From assembly GCA_003202005.1 (NCBI GenBank), contig QJJF01000008.1, positions 132,667 through 196,666 on the forward strand: 64,000 nucleotides of DNA. The letters run 5' to 3'. Source of the DNA: Williamsia faeni. Its GTDB lineage: Bacteria; Actinomycetota; Actinomycetes; Mycobacteriales; Mycobacteriaceae. Shown in pieces: positions 1-10,689 of the stretch. The notes under the pieces are model-generated. The model was not told the origin of the DNA and searched no databases. It saw only the letters and a list, made by a program, of their open reading frames with translations. Within the stretch, counting starts at the first letter, position 1, and every line of letters starts with the position of its first letter. A program made the position numbers and the translations under genes.

Positions 1-173
1 AGAGTCGGTTTGACCGGCCAGTCACCATGCGCGGCATGCAAATCGGTGTGACAAACCCCCGAGAACTGAACCTTGACCAAAGCCTCGAAGGGACCCGGAG
101 CAGGAATAGGCAACTCTTCGACAACAAGGTCATCGGTGAAGCTGTGTACGAGAGCGGCTTTCATGCTGTTCAT
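1..173 (-). CDS. Zinc-dependent alcohol dehydrogenase, N-terminal part (runs off the left edge)
   Basis: Reading leftward from the ATG at 171-173 gives 57 codons of an AdhP-type medium-chain dehydrogenase. The start reads [20 protein letters not shown] and is followed by a [12 protein letters not shown] stretch and [14 protein letters not shown], where the Cys of CHTD is the family's first catalytic-zinc ligand. The family oxidises primary alcohols to aldehydes with NAD. A GAGGAG sequence lies 9 nt before the ATG at 173; a second in-frame ATG at 164 would be a less well placed start. The gene diverges from the antiporter at 472. The C-terminal NAD-binding domain lies outside the window. Confidence 0.9.
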   Translation of the reverse strand, partial: MNSMKAALVHSFTDDLVVEELPIPAPGPFEALVKVQFSGVCHTDLHAAHGDWPVKPT

Positions 174-471
174 CGTTCGGTGCTCCTCGTTTCCCGATGT
201 CCGGGTGTCCGTTGCGGCCCAGCGGCACCGAGCTGACGTCGCTATGCATTGAGTGCAGCATGGTTTGCACGGTGGCGCCTGAGTCCAAAGTCATTGATTG
301 CGGGCCAACGGTCACCCGTCGACAGGCAGCCTGCATCGAGTTTTGTTGTGGTGATTCGTTCCGCACAGCTCTACGGCGGCACAATCATCAGCATGTCGAC
401 AAGTCGGTGGCGTCAGGCGCCAGAGTTCAGCACTCCCACGCCGGGTGCCCCGGCGGGCCGAGGTAACCGCA

Positions 472-1644
472 ATGTCCTTTGAGATTCTCGCCCTCATCTC
501 TGCCGTCGCTCTCCTCGGTCCGCTGATTGCAAGTCGGCAGTCGTGGCACCTGCCGGTGGTGCTCGGTGAATTGCTCGCTGGATTGGTGATCGGCACTTCC
601 GGGTTTCGTTGGCTCGATCCGGGTGACCCTGCGCTGGCCTTCTTCGCTGCCATCGGATTCGCGCTGGTCATGTTCGTGGCGGGAACCCACATCCCCATCG
701 CGAACGCCGCCATTCGGCCTGCCCTCGTTGCGGGCGCGGTCCGTGCTGCCATCGTCGGAGTCGTTGCGGCGGCGGCCGGGTTTGGTATCGCCGGCGTGTT
801 CGGCACCGGACACGCAGCGTTGTATGCGGTGCTCATCGCATCGTCGTCCGCCGTTCTGGTGCTGCCGCTGGTAGATGCAATCGGGCTCACCGGCACACCG
901 GTTCTGCAGACCCTGGCCCAGGTGGCGGTCGCCGATATCGCCTGCATCGTCGCGCTTCCGCTCGTGATCAATCCAGCACACGCCGCCCACGCCGCGCTGG
1001 GAGCAGTGGCAGTGGCAGGTTCGGCGGCACTGTTCTATGTGCTGCTGAAGGCGAGCGACAAGCGCGGCTGGCTACACAAACTGCACAAAGAATCCAAGCA
1101 CCTCAGCTTCGCGCTGGAGTTACGAATCAATCTCGTGATGCTCTTCCTCCTGTCGGCGCTGGCGGTACACACACAGGTCTCGGTCATGCTGGCCGGTTTC
1201 GCGCTCGGGTTGGCGATCGCCGGCGTGGGCGAACCACGGCGCCTGGCAAAACAGTTGTTCTCGATCACCGAGGGATTCTTCGGGCCGCTGTTCTTCGTCT
1301 GGCTTGGCGCATCGCTGAACCTGCGCGAGCTGGCGGACCACCGATCACTGATATTGCTCGGAGTAGCGCTCGGTATCGCTGCAGTGCTCGCGCATTGCGT
1401 GAATTGGCTGTTCGGCCAGCCCTTGCCGTTGGCAGCCCTGACATCGGCTCAGCTGGGCGTTCCGGTGGCGGCGGCGACAATCGGCGTGCAGTCGCATATC
1501 TTGCGTCCCGGCGAACCCTCTGCGCTGATCCTCGGTGCGCTCATCACGATCGGCGTCACTGCTGTTGCCGGCAACTTTGCGGCGCGCCGACGTTCCGCTG
1601 CCCCGCCTTCGACAAACAGCGCCCCGGCACCGGGTGACGCATGA
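472..1644 (+). CDS. Cation/proton antiporter, CPA2 (Kef/NapA-like) family
   Basis: A 390-residue, almost wholly hydrophobic protein with about 11-12 predicted membrane helices. It has the family's early motifs (PVVLGELLAGLVIG, FVAGTHIPI) and a polar turn followed by LELRINLVMLFLLS, where the CPA2 ion-binding helices lie. It probably exchanges Na+ or K+ for H+ across the cytoplasmic membrane. No C-terminal RCK/TrkA-N domain is present, so it is the short, NapA-like form rather than full KefB. ATG 472 is preferred over the upstream GTG at 445 because GAGG lies about 10 nt before it and the hydrophobic region begins at once. The Ala/Pro-rich tail is probably disordered. Confidence 0.85.
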   Translation: MSFEILALISAVALLGPLIASRQSWHLPVVLGELLAGLVIGTSGFRWLDPGDPALAFFAAIGFALVMFVAGTHIPIANAAIRPALVAGAVRAAIVGVVAAAAGFGIAGVFGTGHAALYAVLIASSSAVLVLPLVDAIGLTGTPVLQTLAQVAVADIACIVALPLVINPAHAAHAALGAVAVAGSAALFYVLLKASDKRGWLHKLHKESKHLSFALELRINLVMLFLLSALAVHTQVSVMLAGFALGLAIAGVGEPRRLAKQLFSITEGFFGPLFFVWLGASLNLRELADHRSLILLGVALGIAAVLAHCVNWLFGQPLPLAALTSAQLGVPVAAATIGVQSHILRPGEPSALILGALITIGVTAVAGNFAARRRSAAPPSTNSAPAPGDA

Positions 1645-2090
1645 ACCGGAGGAAACCCTTTCCCGGTCCTGCCCGAGACACGATTTCGCCCGGACTGCTG
1701 GCGTTTCCACGATTCGGATCCATCGTTTGATCCTCATGACCCCGTTGGGCAGTTTCCGGGCGATTCGTGCCGAGTTTCTTTCGGCACACAAAGTATGCGC
1801 ACGGCCACAACGCTGCGTACAGGGTCGAACGTCCCGTGTGGGCGGGACTTCATCAGTCTTCACAGATGGGTCGCCACCATTGGCCGCAGTCGGGGTGGAA
1901 TCTGAAGTCCTCAAGGTGCTGTCCCGGTCCGCGCCGCGAATTCACAGTTTCGATACCTGCGAACAATGGCGTATTGAGCAGACTCTCATGACGAAATAAC
2001 TTGTGCGCGAGGCGGTTACCACCAACGCCACGCAGGCGGAAGCCAACAATCAGGATGACGGGTTCGAGAAGGTGTCGACGTAGATCTGCT
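1645..2090. other. Intergenic stretch without a recognisable gene
   Basis: About 450 bp between the antiporter and the small membrane protein. Open frames exist on both strands but none has a ribosome-binding site, family motif or convincing composition. A GGGACTT sequence near 1844-1850 followed by an AGTC resembles a broken DosR box but has the wrong spacing. It may be remnant DNA. Confidence 0.5.
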
Positions 2091-2261
2091 TCAGAATCGC
2101 CAGGGGCTGGTCATGTCCTCCACCACGCCCACTGCCTGAAGGACGGCCAGCAATCCGAAGAAGACCGTCAGCCACACTGACAGGGAAACCAGTACGCACA
2201 GCAAGAACGCGAGAGCCAAAAACGTGAGTGCGAGCTTTTCAGTTCGCTCATTACCGAACAT
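2091..2261 (-). CDS. Small two-helix membrane protein
   Basis: A 56-residue protein starting at ATG 2261. After a short polar N-terminus (MFGNERTEK) come two hydrophobic helices (LALTFLALAFLLCVLVSL and LTVFFGLLAVLQAVGVV) and a short tail. The layout resembles YgaP-like DUF2892 proteins, but I cannot assign it firmly. It is transcribed away from the DUF1876 gene. A good DosR-box-like 20-mer lies about 90 bp upstream (2351-2370), so it may belong to the local DevR regulon. A TTG at 2273 would add four residues. Confidence 0.5.
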   Translation of the reverse strand: MFGNERTEKLALTFLALAFLLCVLVSLSVWLTVFFGLLAVLQAVGVVEDMTSPWRF

Positions 2262-2350
2262 GATCGCTGACAACCCCTGTGCTTTCTCACTGCGCCCTGC
2301 ACGATCTGCAAGTGCCTCTACAACAGCATGGGCGCCGCGAGGAAAAGAGT

Positions 2351-2370
2351 GAAGGGCCTAAGGTCACAGG
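2351..2370. promoter_or_regulatory. Candidate DosR (DevR) box
   Basis: GAAGGGCCTAAGGTCACAGG fits most core positions of the M. tuberculosis DosR consensus TTSGGGACTWWAGTCCCSAA (GGG, CT, AA, GTC and C in register). It is about 90 bp upstream of the small membrane gene on the minus strand. Assigned by eye only. Confidence 0.45.
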
Positions 2371-2443
2371 TTTGCCCGTGGAGGTAGATGGTTGGTTGGT
2401 CGATGCACGAGCTCACGGCCGGACTGACCTCCGAGGCCGGCTC

Positions 2444-2463
2444 GGAAGGACTTGAGTCGTCTG
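2444..2463. promoter_or_regulatory. Candidate DosR (DevR) box
   Basis: GGAAGGACTTGAGTCGTCTG contains an uninterrupted GGACTTGAGTC core in register with the DosR consensus. It is about 92 bp upstream of the DUF1876 start, a usual distance for such boxes. Together with the box at 2351 it would give each of the two divergent genes its own site. Confidence 0.5.
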
Positions 2464-2554
2464 CCGAATGACCGTCGGCCCTACCGCTGAAGATCGACAG
2501 GATCTCCACTGGAAGCACCCGATTTTTGCCGGTCGATCACTGGAGAGGGATGCC

Positions 2555-2830
2555 ATGAACGAGCACCGCTGGACGGTCAGCATCTTCATCGACGAAGGTG
2601 TTGGTGATGGGACGAAGACCGTGGCACATGCACAACTTCACGGTCGCGATGGAGTTCAACTGACGGGGGAAGGTGTCGCTCAACTTAGCCCGCACGACAA
2701 AGATGTCCCGGAGATCGGTGACGAATTGTCTGCCAGCAGAGCTCTTCACGACTTGGCAGACCAGCTGCTCCAAGCCAGCACCGATGATGTGGCGCAATCC
2801 ACCCATGAGCATGTGCATCTGAAAAGCTGA
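2555..2830 (+). CDS. DUF1876 domain protein (Rv2632c family)
   Basis: A 91-residue protein with the DUF1876 pattern: an N-terminal WTVSIFIDE strand, an H/R-rich hairpin (AHAQLHGRDGVQLTGEGVA), the conserved DVPEIGDELSASRALHDLA and a closing THEHVHL. M. tuberculosis paralogues such as Rv2632c are induced under hypoxia; the biochemical function is unknown. ATG 2555 is chosen because GGAGAGGGA lies 5-13 nt upstream and the DUF begins there. A DosR-like box at 2444-2463 and the USP, devR and devS genes nearby support a dormancy-regulon role. Confidence 0.88.
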   Translation: MNEHRWTVSIFIDEGVGDGTKTVAHAQLHGRDGVQLTGEGVAQLSPHDKDVPEIGDELSASRALHDLADQLLQASTDDVAQSTHEHVHLKS

Positions 2831-2991
2831 GTGCTCCGGTCGCTACACCGAACCTGTAAACGGCTCGTCGACATCTCGGTCCAAGTGCCTTTCGACATCG
2901 TGGCCGATGTCCACCGGCCCTATACCCAGGTGCCGGCAAGGAGAGACGGTGGGTAGAACAGCGACCGGAATTCACGCATGGAGGAGTGCCC

Positions 2992-3880
2992 ATGGACAAC
3001 AACCCGATTGTGGTGGGAGTCGATGGATCGGAAACCGCACTCGCCGCTGTGCGATGGGCAGCACGCGAAGCCATTCTGCGAGGGGCAAGGCTGAAGATTC
3101 TCTGCTGCGTCGACTACGACATGATCACACTCAGCGACTATCCGATTCCCGAGGATTACATCCATCTCCTCCGGGAGCGCCACGAAGGACCTTGCCGAGG
3201 CAAGCGCACAGGCCTTGACCGTGGTTGTGGGCGCCGGTTCGGACATCGGGATCGAAACCAAAATGCTCCTCTGCGAACCGCGGGCGGGCCTGCAAACACT
3301 TTCCGAAAGTGCGCAACTGCTCGTGCTGGGCGCTCATGGCGCCACCCGCCGCGTCTCAGGCCTACTCGGCTCTGTGGCGGATGCGCTATCGACGCGCGCG
3401 AGCTGCCCTATCGCCGTGGTCCGAGAACAGCCGGAGGCCATCCTTGACGCCCGGCCGAACACTGTCGTCGTGGGTATTGATGGATCTCGATGCAGCCGGC
3501 AAGCCGTCGAGATCGCCTATGCAGAAGCATCCATCCGCGACGGCAAGCTGATCGCCATCCACGCCTGGCACCTGAGGAAGGTGCATTCGGTGTTCAAAAC
3601 CGACCACACCAAACTCGCCTGGGAAGACGCACGCACTGCCGAAGAAGCTGTCCTCGCCGAAACCCTTGCCGGACATCGGGAACAATACCCAGATCTGGAA
3701 GTCTCACAGCAGATCCTCAACTGCGATCCCGTCGCTGCATTACGCGACGCGGCAGGCAACGCCGGTCTACTCGTGGTTGGCTCACGCGGCCGCAGAGGCT
3801 TCACCGCAGGCCTGCTCGGATCCACCAGCCGCGCGCTTCTGCACTCCGCAACATGTCCAGTCCTCATCGCCCGCCCGTAG
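2992..3880 (+). pseudogene. Two-domain universal stress protein, broken by one frameshift
   Basis: From ATG 2992 (GGAGGAG just upstream) the frame encodes a typical USP start: NNPIVVGVDGSETALAAVRW, ending near LLRERHE. The family continuation KDLAEASAQALTVVV appears in another frame from about 3182 and runs to 3880. It includes LVLGAHGATRR at the end of domain 1 and a full second domain (VVVGIDGSRCSRQAVEIA, LLVVGSRGRRGFTAGLLGS). One extra or missing base near 3180-3184 therefore splits a protein of about 295 residues. USPs of this type bind ATP through G-2x-G-9x-G(S/T), visible in domain 2. It may be inactive, may express the second half from GTG or ATG codons near 3215-3261, or the shift may be a sequencing error. 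Confidence 0.82.
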
Positions 3881-3968
3881 CTGCCAGTTTTGACGAGCCA
3901 CCGCGAAACCGTTCCGACTACCTACACTGAACGAGCAACCTGTGACGGCGCCATCAGAGGAGCCAACT

Positions 3969-4619
3969 GTGATTTCAGTGTTTCTGGTCGACGACCACGA
4001 GATCGTCCGGCGGGGCCTGATCGAACTCATCAATTCTGACCCCAACCTGACCGTCATCGGCGAAGCCGGATCCTGTGCTCAGGCGCTGGCCCGGATACCA
4101 GCACTGCAACCCGATGTCGCAGTACTCGACGTGCGCTTGCCAGACGGCAACGGCATCGAATTGTGCCGGGAACTGCTCACCAAACTCGACAAGTTGCGGT
4201 GCCTGATGCTGACATCCTTCACCGAAGATCAAGCCATGATCGACGCAATCCTCGCCGGCGCAAGCGGTTACGTCGTCAAAGACATCACGGGCATGGAGCT
4301 GGCGAAAGCGATCAACGAGGTGGGTGAGGGCAAGTCACTGCTCGACAATCGGGCCGCTGCCGCGCTCATGGCCCGCCTTCGGAGGCGCGCAGCAGCACCC
4401 GGACCGCTCGACAATCTCACCGAGCAGGAACAAACGCTGCTCGCTTTGCTCGGTGAAGGCCTGACCAATCGGCAGATCGCCGCCCGAATGCATCTGGCGG
4501 AAAAGACAGTCAAGAACTACGTCTCCCGGCTCTTGGCCAAACTGGGCATGGAACGGCGCACACAGGCGGCTGTGTACGCCTCCAAACTGGGAGACGAGAC
4601 CAACCAGTCGCGAAAGTAA
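3969..4619 (+). CDS. devR: DevR/DosR-type NarL-family response regulator
   Basis: A 216-residue ortholog of M. tuberculosis DosR. The receiver domain starts [17 protein letters not shown]; phosphoacceptor Asp54 lies in [17 protein letters not shown], with switch Thr82 and Lys104 at the same positions as in DosR. The C-terminal LuxR helix-turn-helix is [20 protein letters not shown] followed by [23 protein letters not shown] 3969 is selected rather than GTG 3942 because AGAGGAG lies about 6 nt upstream and the N-terminus then matches DosR. It should activate dormancy genes in response to hypoxia, NO or CO when phosphorylated by DevS, whose gene is 1.8 kb downstream on the other strand instead of adjacent as in M. 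tuberculosis. Confidence 0.95.
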   Translation: MISVFLVDDHEIVRRGLIELINSDPNLTVIGEAGSCAQALARIPALQPDVAVLDVRLPDGNGIELCRELLTKLDKLRCLMLTSFTEDQAMIDAILAGASGYVVKDITGMELAKAINEVGEGKSLLDNRAAAALMARLRRRAAAPGPLDNLTEQEQTLLALLGEGLTNRQIAARMHLAEKTVKNYVSRLLAKLGMERRTQAAVYASKLGDETNQSRK

Positions 4620-4657
4620 TCCGAATCGCATTCCGCTCGAGGACCTGTCATCGCGAC

Positions 4658-4993
4658 GTGGTCGCTGCCAGACGGCCACCGCGTCACCGCGTCACCGCGT
4701 CACCGCGAGCATCACATCGCAAAGAGGATGGCAAAGCGGGCCGACAGCGATCGGTCTGGATCGATCAGGCAGGTGCATTCACCACCAAGCCCGAAACGAC
4801 GGAAAGTGCTGCAGCACAATCAGTCCTGGCAGGACTCTCTGCCGCATCCGTCATCATTCTGGTATGGCGACCCATGGTCACCAGCGTCAAGAAAGTCGCC
4901 GACAAGCATCGGCTCAACGCCTAGGAGACCGAGTGGGCCGAGTATTCCAGCAACAACATGCGAGTATCGCCCTTTGGGTCCCCCCGGGTATAG
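4658..4993 (+). pseudogene. Remnant of an Rv1733c-like membrane protein (C-terminal half, amber stop)
   Basis: The frame reads RSVWIDQAGAFTTKPETTES, then a hydrophobic segment (AAQSVLAGLSAASVIILVWRP) and VADKHRLNA before TAG at 4922-4924. Reading through the TAG gives ETEWAEYSSNN and a stop at 4991. Rv1733c-family proteins have the same order (VWVD-x-G, membrane helix, then a Trp-Glu/Gln-x-(D/E)-Trp tail), so TAG most likely replaces the TGG of the conserved tail. The N-terminal membrane helix and extracellular domain of a roughly 210-residue protein are missing upstream, where DNA is replaced by an 8-bp tandem repeat. In M. tuberculosis Rv1733c belongs to the DosR regulon, which fits the location behind devR. 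Confidence 0.65.
4681..4707 (+). repeat. 8-bp tandem repeat, three copies
   Basis: GCGTCACC is repeated three times head to tail (4681-4704) and begins a fourth time. It lies at the decayed 5' side of the Rv1733c-like remnant and could mark replication slippage or the deletion point. Confidence 0.85.
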
Positions 4994-5009
4994 GGACCTC
5001 GGTCACCCG
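4990..5009. promoter_or_regulatory. Candidate DosR (DevR) box
   Basis: ATAGGGACCTCGGTCACCCG matches the DosR consensus at GGGAC, GTC and most of the second half. It lies 105 bp before the membrane-protein gene at 5114 and overlaps the end of the Rv1733c-like remnant. Confidence 0.42.
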
Positions 5010-5113
5010 GAGATGGACTGCAGACCCTAGAGCAGGGACACAACCGACGAGTGAAATTGAAGAGTCGACTCTGATCAAGAACCAACCTGCGGGTCTGCGA
5101 TCTAGGAGCACTC

Positions 5114-5623
5114 GTGAGCACTCGAACCAGTCTCGGACGCAGACGAACCCTGGTGTCGAACGGTCTATCGCGGCGCGATCGGAGCCGCGAAAGGATTCTT
5201 GGACCAGTGTGGCCATTCGCAGATGCATCTCTCGCCTCTGCGACGCGGCGGTCGACGAATCAAGACAACTCTGTCGGCTGTGTCACCTGGAACCGACTCG
5301 CGGGCTTGAGCGCCGTCGAAGGCGATGTAAGTTGTTGCACCGCCTGTTCGTTCGTATCGGTGACTTGTGCAGAACCACATGCCGACAAGCGGTTGTTGGT
5401 TGTGCTCGCGACAGTACTTGCGGTCGTGGCCGTTCCCGCGTGGTTACTCATCGTCGCGGCGGACGAGGCGGTGATCGTGGGCTTGGCGATTGCCGTCTTC
5501 ACCTGTACGACGGGGTCCGCGCTCGGATTGATCTGTATCGCGATCTGGCTGAGCCTCCGGTGGCCGGATCGAGATCGGACGGTGGGGGCCGACGACCCAG
5601 ATGTGGGGGGCGGATCTCGCTGA
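5114..5623 (+). CDS. Hypothetical protein with two C-terminal membrane helices
   Basis: A 169-residue frame starting at GTG 5114 with AGGAG 6 nt upstream. The first 90 residues are polar and rich in Arg, Ser and Cys, with no family I recognise. The C-terminal part has two strong helices (LLVVLATVLAVVAVPAWLLI and AVFTCTTGSALGLICIAIWL) and an acidic tail. The frame overlaps the sequence before the DUF6629 gene by nothing and ends 61 bp before it, so the two may be co-transcribed. A DosR-like box lies upstream. The N-terminal half could instead be non-homologous sequence fused to a membrane-domain remnant. Confidence 0.5.
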   Translation: MSTRTSLGRRRTLVSNGLSRRDRSRERILGPVWPFADASLASATRRSTNQDNSVGCVTWNRLAGLSAVEGDVSCCTACSFVSVTCAEPHADKRLLVVLATVLAVVAVPAWLLIVAADEAVIVGLAIAVFTCTTGSALGLICIAIWLSLRWPDRDRTVGADDPDVGGGSR

Positions 5624-5684
5624 AGATCTATTGAAGAGTGCTGTATCGGATATCTCTGCGTGCTGTCTGAGACGGGAGTTCGAG

Positions 5685-8109
<2,425 letters not shown>

Positions 8110-8220
8110 TCACCCCGAAACATTCCATGACTCAGCGCATGTTGTCCCTGAGTGTAACGCTTCAGCCGGACGAGATCGGGTACGAACTGGAGCTTGATTG
8201 ATTACTTTCGTCCTGCGACT

Positions 8221-8240
8221 CGAGGGTCTAAGTCAGGTTC
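8221..8240. promoter_or_regulatory. Weak DosR-box-like sequence
   Basis: CGAGGGTCTAAGTCAGGTTC resembles a DosR box but its half-sites are one base closer than in the consensus. It lies between divergent devS (115 bp) and the USP gene (67 bp), where a site for DevR would be expected. Confidence 0.28.
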
Positions 8241-8307
8241 CAAATCAGCGTTCCTCAGGTGAAATTGGTTGGAGAACCTGAGCCACCTTTCAGAGGAGGA
8301 GAACCCG

Positions 8308-9183
8308 ATGACCGCTACTGCCCCGACTGTAGTTGGTGTGGATGGTTCATCCACAGCGCTCGACGCTGTGAGATGGGCAGCGTACGACGCGAAACTGCAT
8401 CACTCCCAACTCATCCTGGTGTCGTCGATGTGTCCGCCGGCGAACGCCCTGCCCCCGACCGGCTACTACGACGCTCTTCAGGAGGAATCAGAACGTGCTC
8501 TGGCCGAGGCTAGTGCGGTGGCTCTGCACACGGACGAGAGCCCCGGGCTCCAGCTGTCCACCAAGGTGACTCCGGAACCCCCGATCCCTGCCCTACTGGA
8601 GATGTCGAAATCCGCCCGGATGGTGGTCGTCGGTAACCGCGGAATCGGCAGGATCAATCGGTCGCTACTGGGGTCGGTGAGTTCTGCGCTCGCCTCCCAC
8701 ACCCGCTGCCCGTTGACCGTGGTCCGGGCCTGGTCCGCGAATGATTCAGCCGGGCGACGGAATGTCGTCGTGGGCACTGACGGCTCCGCGGCCAGCCTTT
8801 CAGCACTGGAGATGGCATTCGAACAAGCGTCAGGCCGCGGGGTGGATCTGACCGCGGTTCACGCGTGGGCCGATGGCGACTTCACGCTGATGCAATCGAA
8901 CCAGGGGCTCGAACCGTGGGGGTGGTCCGATGTTCATTCTGAAGCCGACCGCGTGTTGGCGCACAGCCTAGAAAATCTGCGTGAGAAGTATCCGCATGTC
9001 CGTGTCCGGCCAGTGGTGGTCCGGGATCGGCCCGCTCACGCACTGCTCGACCACGCACAGGCCGCCCAGTTGGTTGTGGTGGGAACACATGGGCGAGGTG
9101 GATTCGTCGGCATGCTTCTCGGGTCTGTCAGTCGGAAAGTCATCCTTGGCGCGACGTGCCCGGTGATGATCGTTCCCCGCTGA
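8308..9183 (+). CDS. Two-domain universal stress protein
   Basis: A 291-residue tandem USP. Domain 1 starts TVVGVDGSSTALDAVRWAAY and ends at VVVGNRGIGRINRSLLGS; domain 2 runs from NVVVGTDGSAASLSALEMAF to VVVGTHGRGGFVGMLLGS plus CPVMIVPR. Both domains carry the G-2x-G-9x-G(S/T) ATP-binding pattern. ATG 8308 has AGAGGAGGAG 6 nt upstream; an ATG at 8269 lacks this. Such USPs are DosR-regulon members in M. tuberculosis, and the gene diverges from devS. The last 136 bp occur again at 10506-10641. This is the intact counterpart of the frameshifted copy at 2992. Confidence 0.93.
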   Translation: MTATAPTVVGVDGSSTALDAVRWAAYDAKLHHSQLILVSSMCPPANALPPTGYYDALQEESERALAEASAVALHTDESPGLQLSTKVTPEPPIPALLEMSKSARMVVVGNRGIGRINRSLLGSVSSALASHTRCPLTVVRAWSANDSAGRRNVVVGTDGSAASLSALEMAFEQASGRGVDLTAVHAWADGDFTLMQSNQGLEPWGWSDVHSEADRVLAHSLENLREKYPHVRVRPVVVRDRPAHALLDHAQAAQLVVVGTHGRGGFVGMLLGSVSRKVILGATCPVMIVPR

Positions 9184-9185
9184 AC
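9050..9185 (+). repeat. Copy A of a 136-bp direct repeat (USP 3' end)
   Basis: The last 45 codons and stop of the USP gene. The stretch matches 10506-10641 at all but 5 of 136 positions by eye. Confidence 0.9.
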
Positions 9186-9260
9186 CCAAAACGCTGGGAT
9201 TGCAAGAACCGACCTTGAATTGAAGCAACAGCAGATGCCGCCGTCCTCGAGGAGAACAGA

Positions 9261-9707
9261 ATGAGCGCCAGCCATCAGACCGCGACTGCGAACCGCTCGA
9301 GCAAACGCATCTGGCGCGCGACCGCGATGGTCACGGCAACCACCACCAGTGTGCTCGCATTGGCCGGCGCCATCGGCGTCGCCGGCGGTGGCACACGATT
9401 CGGCGAGGAGATCGAGAGCCGGTTGCCCTGGCAAAGTCCCGTCTTCGCCGGCATAGCACTCGCGGTCGTCGTCGGAATACCAACGGCCCTGGCAGCCTTC
9501 ACCCTGTGGCGCAACACAACTCAGGCAGCACTCATCACACTCATCGCCGGATTCTTACTGGTCGGATGGATTGCCGTACAGATCGCAGTGATCCAGACAT
9601 TCAATCCGCTGCAAGTCGTTTTCGGGCTCGTAGGATTTCAACTCGTCGCGGCGGGATCGCAAATGGCAAGCACCGGCACGCCGCCGCGCGACGAGCTCAC
9701 CCACTGA
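9261..9707 (+). CDS. Hypothetical integral membrane protein, four helices
   Basis: A 148-residue protein with a polar start (about 20 residues) and four hydrophobic segments: AMVTATTTSVLALAGAIGV, SPVFAGIALAVVVGIPTALA, ALITLIAGFLLVGWIAVQIA and PLQVVFGLVGFQLVAA. ATG 9261 has GAGGAG 6 nt upstream. It follows the USP gene by 77 bp and may be co-transcribed as part of the stress island. I do not recognise a named family, and no catalytic motif is visible. Confidence 0.75.
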   Translation: MSASHQTATANRSSKRIWRATAMVTATTTSVLALAGAIGVAGGGTRFGEEIESRLPWQSPVFAGIALAVVVGIPTALAAFTLWRNTTQAALITLIAGFLLVGWIAVQIAVIQTFNPLQVVFGLVGFQLVAAGSQMASTGTPPRDELTH

Positions 9708-9760
9708 GCTGCCTGCCTGCCGGACAGATTCACGGGGGACGGCCAACCCATGCACTTCGA

Positions 9761-10334
9761 CTAACTCGACGAACCCTTGGCCGCCTTGCGCTTCGCGATC
9801 GCCATCCGGATCAGGTAGCGCGGACTCGGCGGAATCCAACCCAACTGCTCGGGCAGCGTGAGATCGTCGCGGTTGGCCCAGTGCTCGATCACCTTCCCGT
9901 CCCGGATCCGAATCCAGTGCGTCTGCGTACTGGCGAAGTTGCGGCCGGTAGGCGGGAACGCCTGCTTCACCGCCGCGTTCTCGTCGTAGACCACGAAGGA
10001 TCCGACCTGGCGGCCAGTCATCGTCGTATGCAGCACGACGAGGTCGCCCGCGGTCACAGATTCGTGGATCTCGTGGTGCAGATCCGCGAAGGCGCCGCGC
10101 CACCATTGCGCGATCGCGAAGATGGCTGCAGGGCCGGATCCACGAGTAGCGGCAGGTTCTGTAATGCCCTCCCCCGGTTCACCGCGTCTGGATGCACCAC
10201 CGCTTCGAAGTCCGGCAACGACCCGGTCGCCATGATCTCCAAGCTGCGCGCAGCTATGTCCTGCAGGTCGGTGCCCTTCCAAACCGCGGTGCCTTTGTTG
10301 CCGGGCCAGCGGCGGGTTCATTCGACGAGTTCAT
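9761..10334 (-). pseudogene. SnoaL-like polyketide cyclase-fold protein with two frameshifts
   Basis: The C-terminal two thirds is clear: EGITEPAATRGSGPAAIFAI, QWWRGAFADLHHEIHESVTA and RNFASTQTHWIRIRDGKVIE, then HWANRDDLTLPEQLGW, a typical SnoaL-like ester-cyclase or NTF2-fold domain. The N-terminus appears in two other frames: MNSSNEPAAGPATKAPRFG from ATG 10334, then GTDLQDIAARSLEIMATGSL in the next frame, which returns to the C-terminal frame near 10175. Two single-base changes are needed to restore one reading frame. The gene is therefore probably dead. It lies in the scrambled stretch between the stress island and the steroid cluster. Confidence 0.72.
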
Positions 10335-10505
10335 GACGCCTTCTTCGCTCGTTGGTTCGACAAAGTTCAGCCTGTATCCAACTACCGCTATTGCGGCGAG
10401 ATCCATTACCAAAGACTCCCGAGCGGCGCAGGCCTCGAGCCGAGAAAAAACCGATATCCACGTTGAAGATACCTCGGGATGCCGCCACCAATTGCAGTAT
10501 CTGGC

Positions 10506-10641
10506 ACCACGCACAGGCCGCACAGCTGGTTGTGGTGGGAACACATGGGCGAGGTGGATTCGTCGGCATGCTTCTCGGGTCTGTCAGTCGGAAAGTCATC
10601 CTTGGCGCGACGTGCCCAGTGATGATCATTCCCCGTTGAAC
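10506..10641 (+). repeat. Copy B of a 136-bp direct repeat (orphan USP 3' end)
   Basis: This repeats the last 136 bp of the USP gene (9050-9185) with five differences, including the in-frame stop. Upstream of 10506 USP homology ceases abruptly, so it is a truncated duplication and not a gene. Confidence 0.9.
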
Positions 10642-10689
10642 ACGACAACAAGAGACGGGCTGTACTAGGGCTCGAATGCGGCGGCGTAC

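Noticed and set aside
1535-1999. Plus-strand frame of 154 codons behind the antiporter
   Set aside because: It starts inside the antiporter gene, has no ribosome-binding site and an Arg/Ser/Pro-rich product with no motif.
4681-4707. CRISPR-like repeat
   Set aside because: The units are 8 bp, directly adjacent and only three; there are no spacers and no cas genes anywhere in the window.
10352-10639. A 95-codon gene ending in a USP C-terminus
   Set aside because: Only the last 44 residues are USP-like, from the duplicated fragment; the N-terminal half is unrelated noise and there is no start signal.
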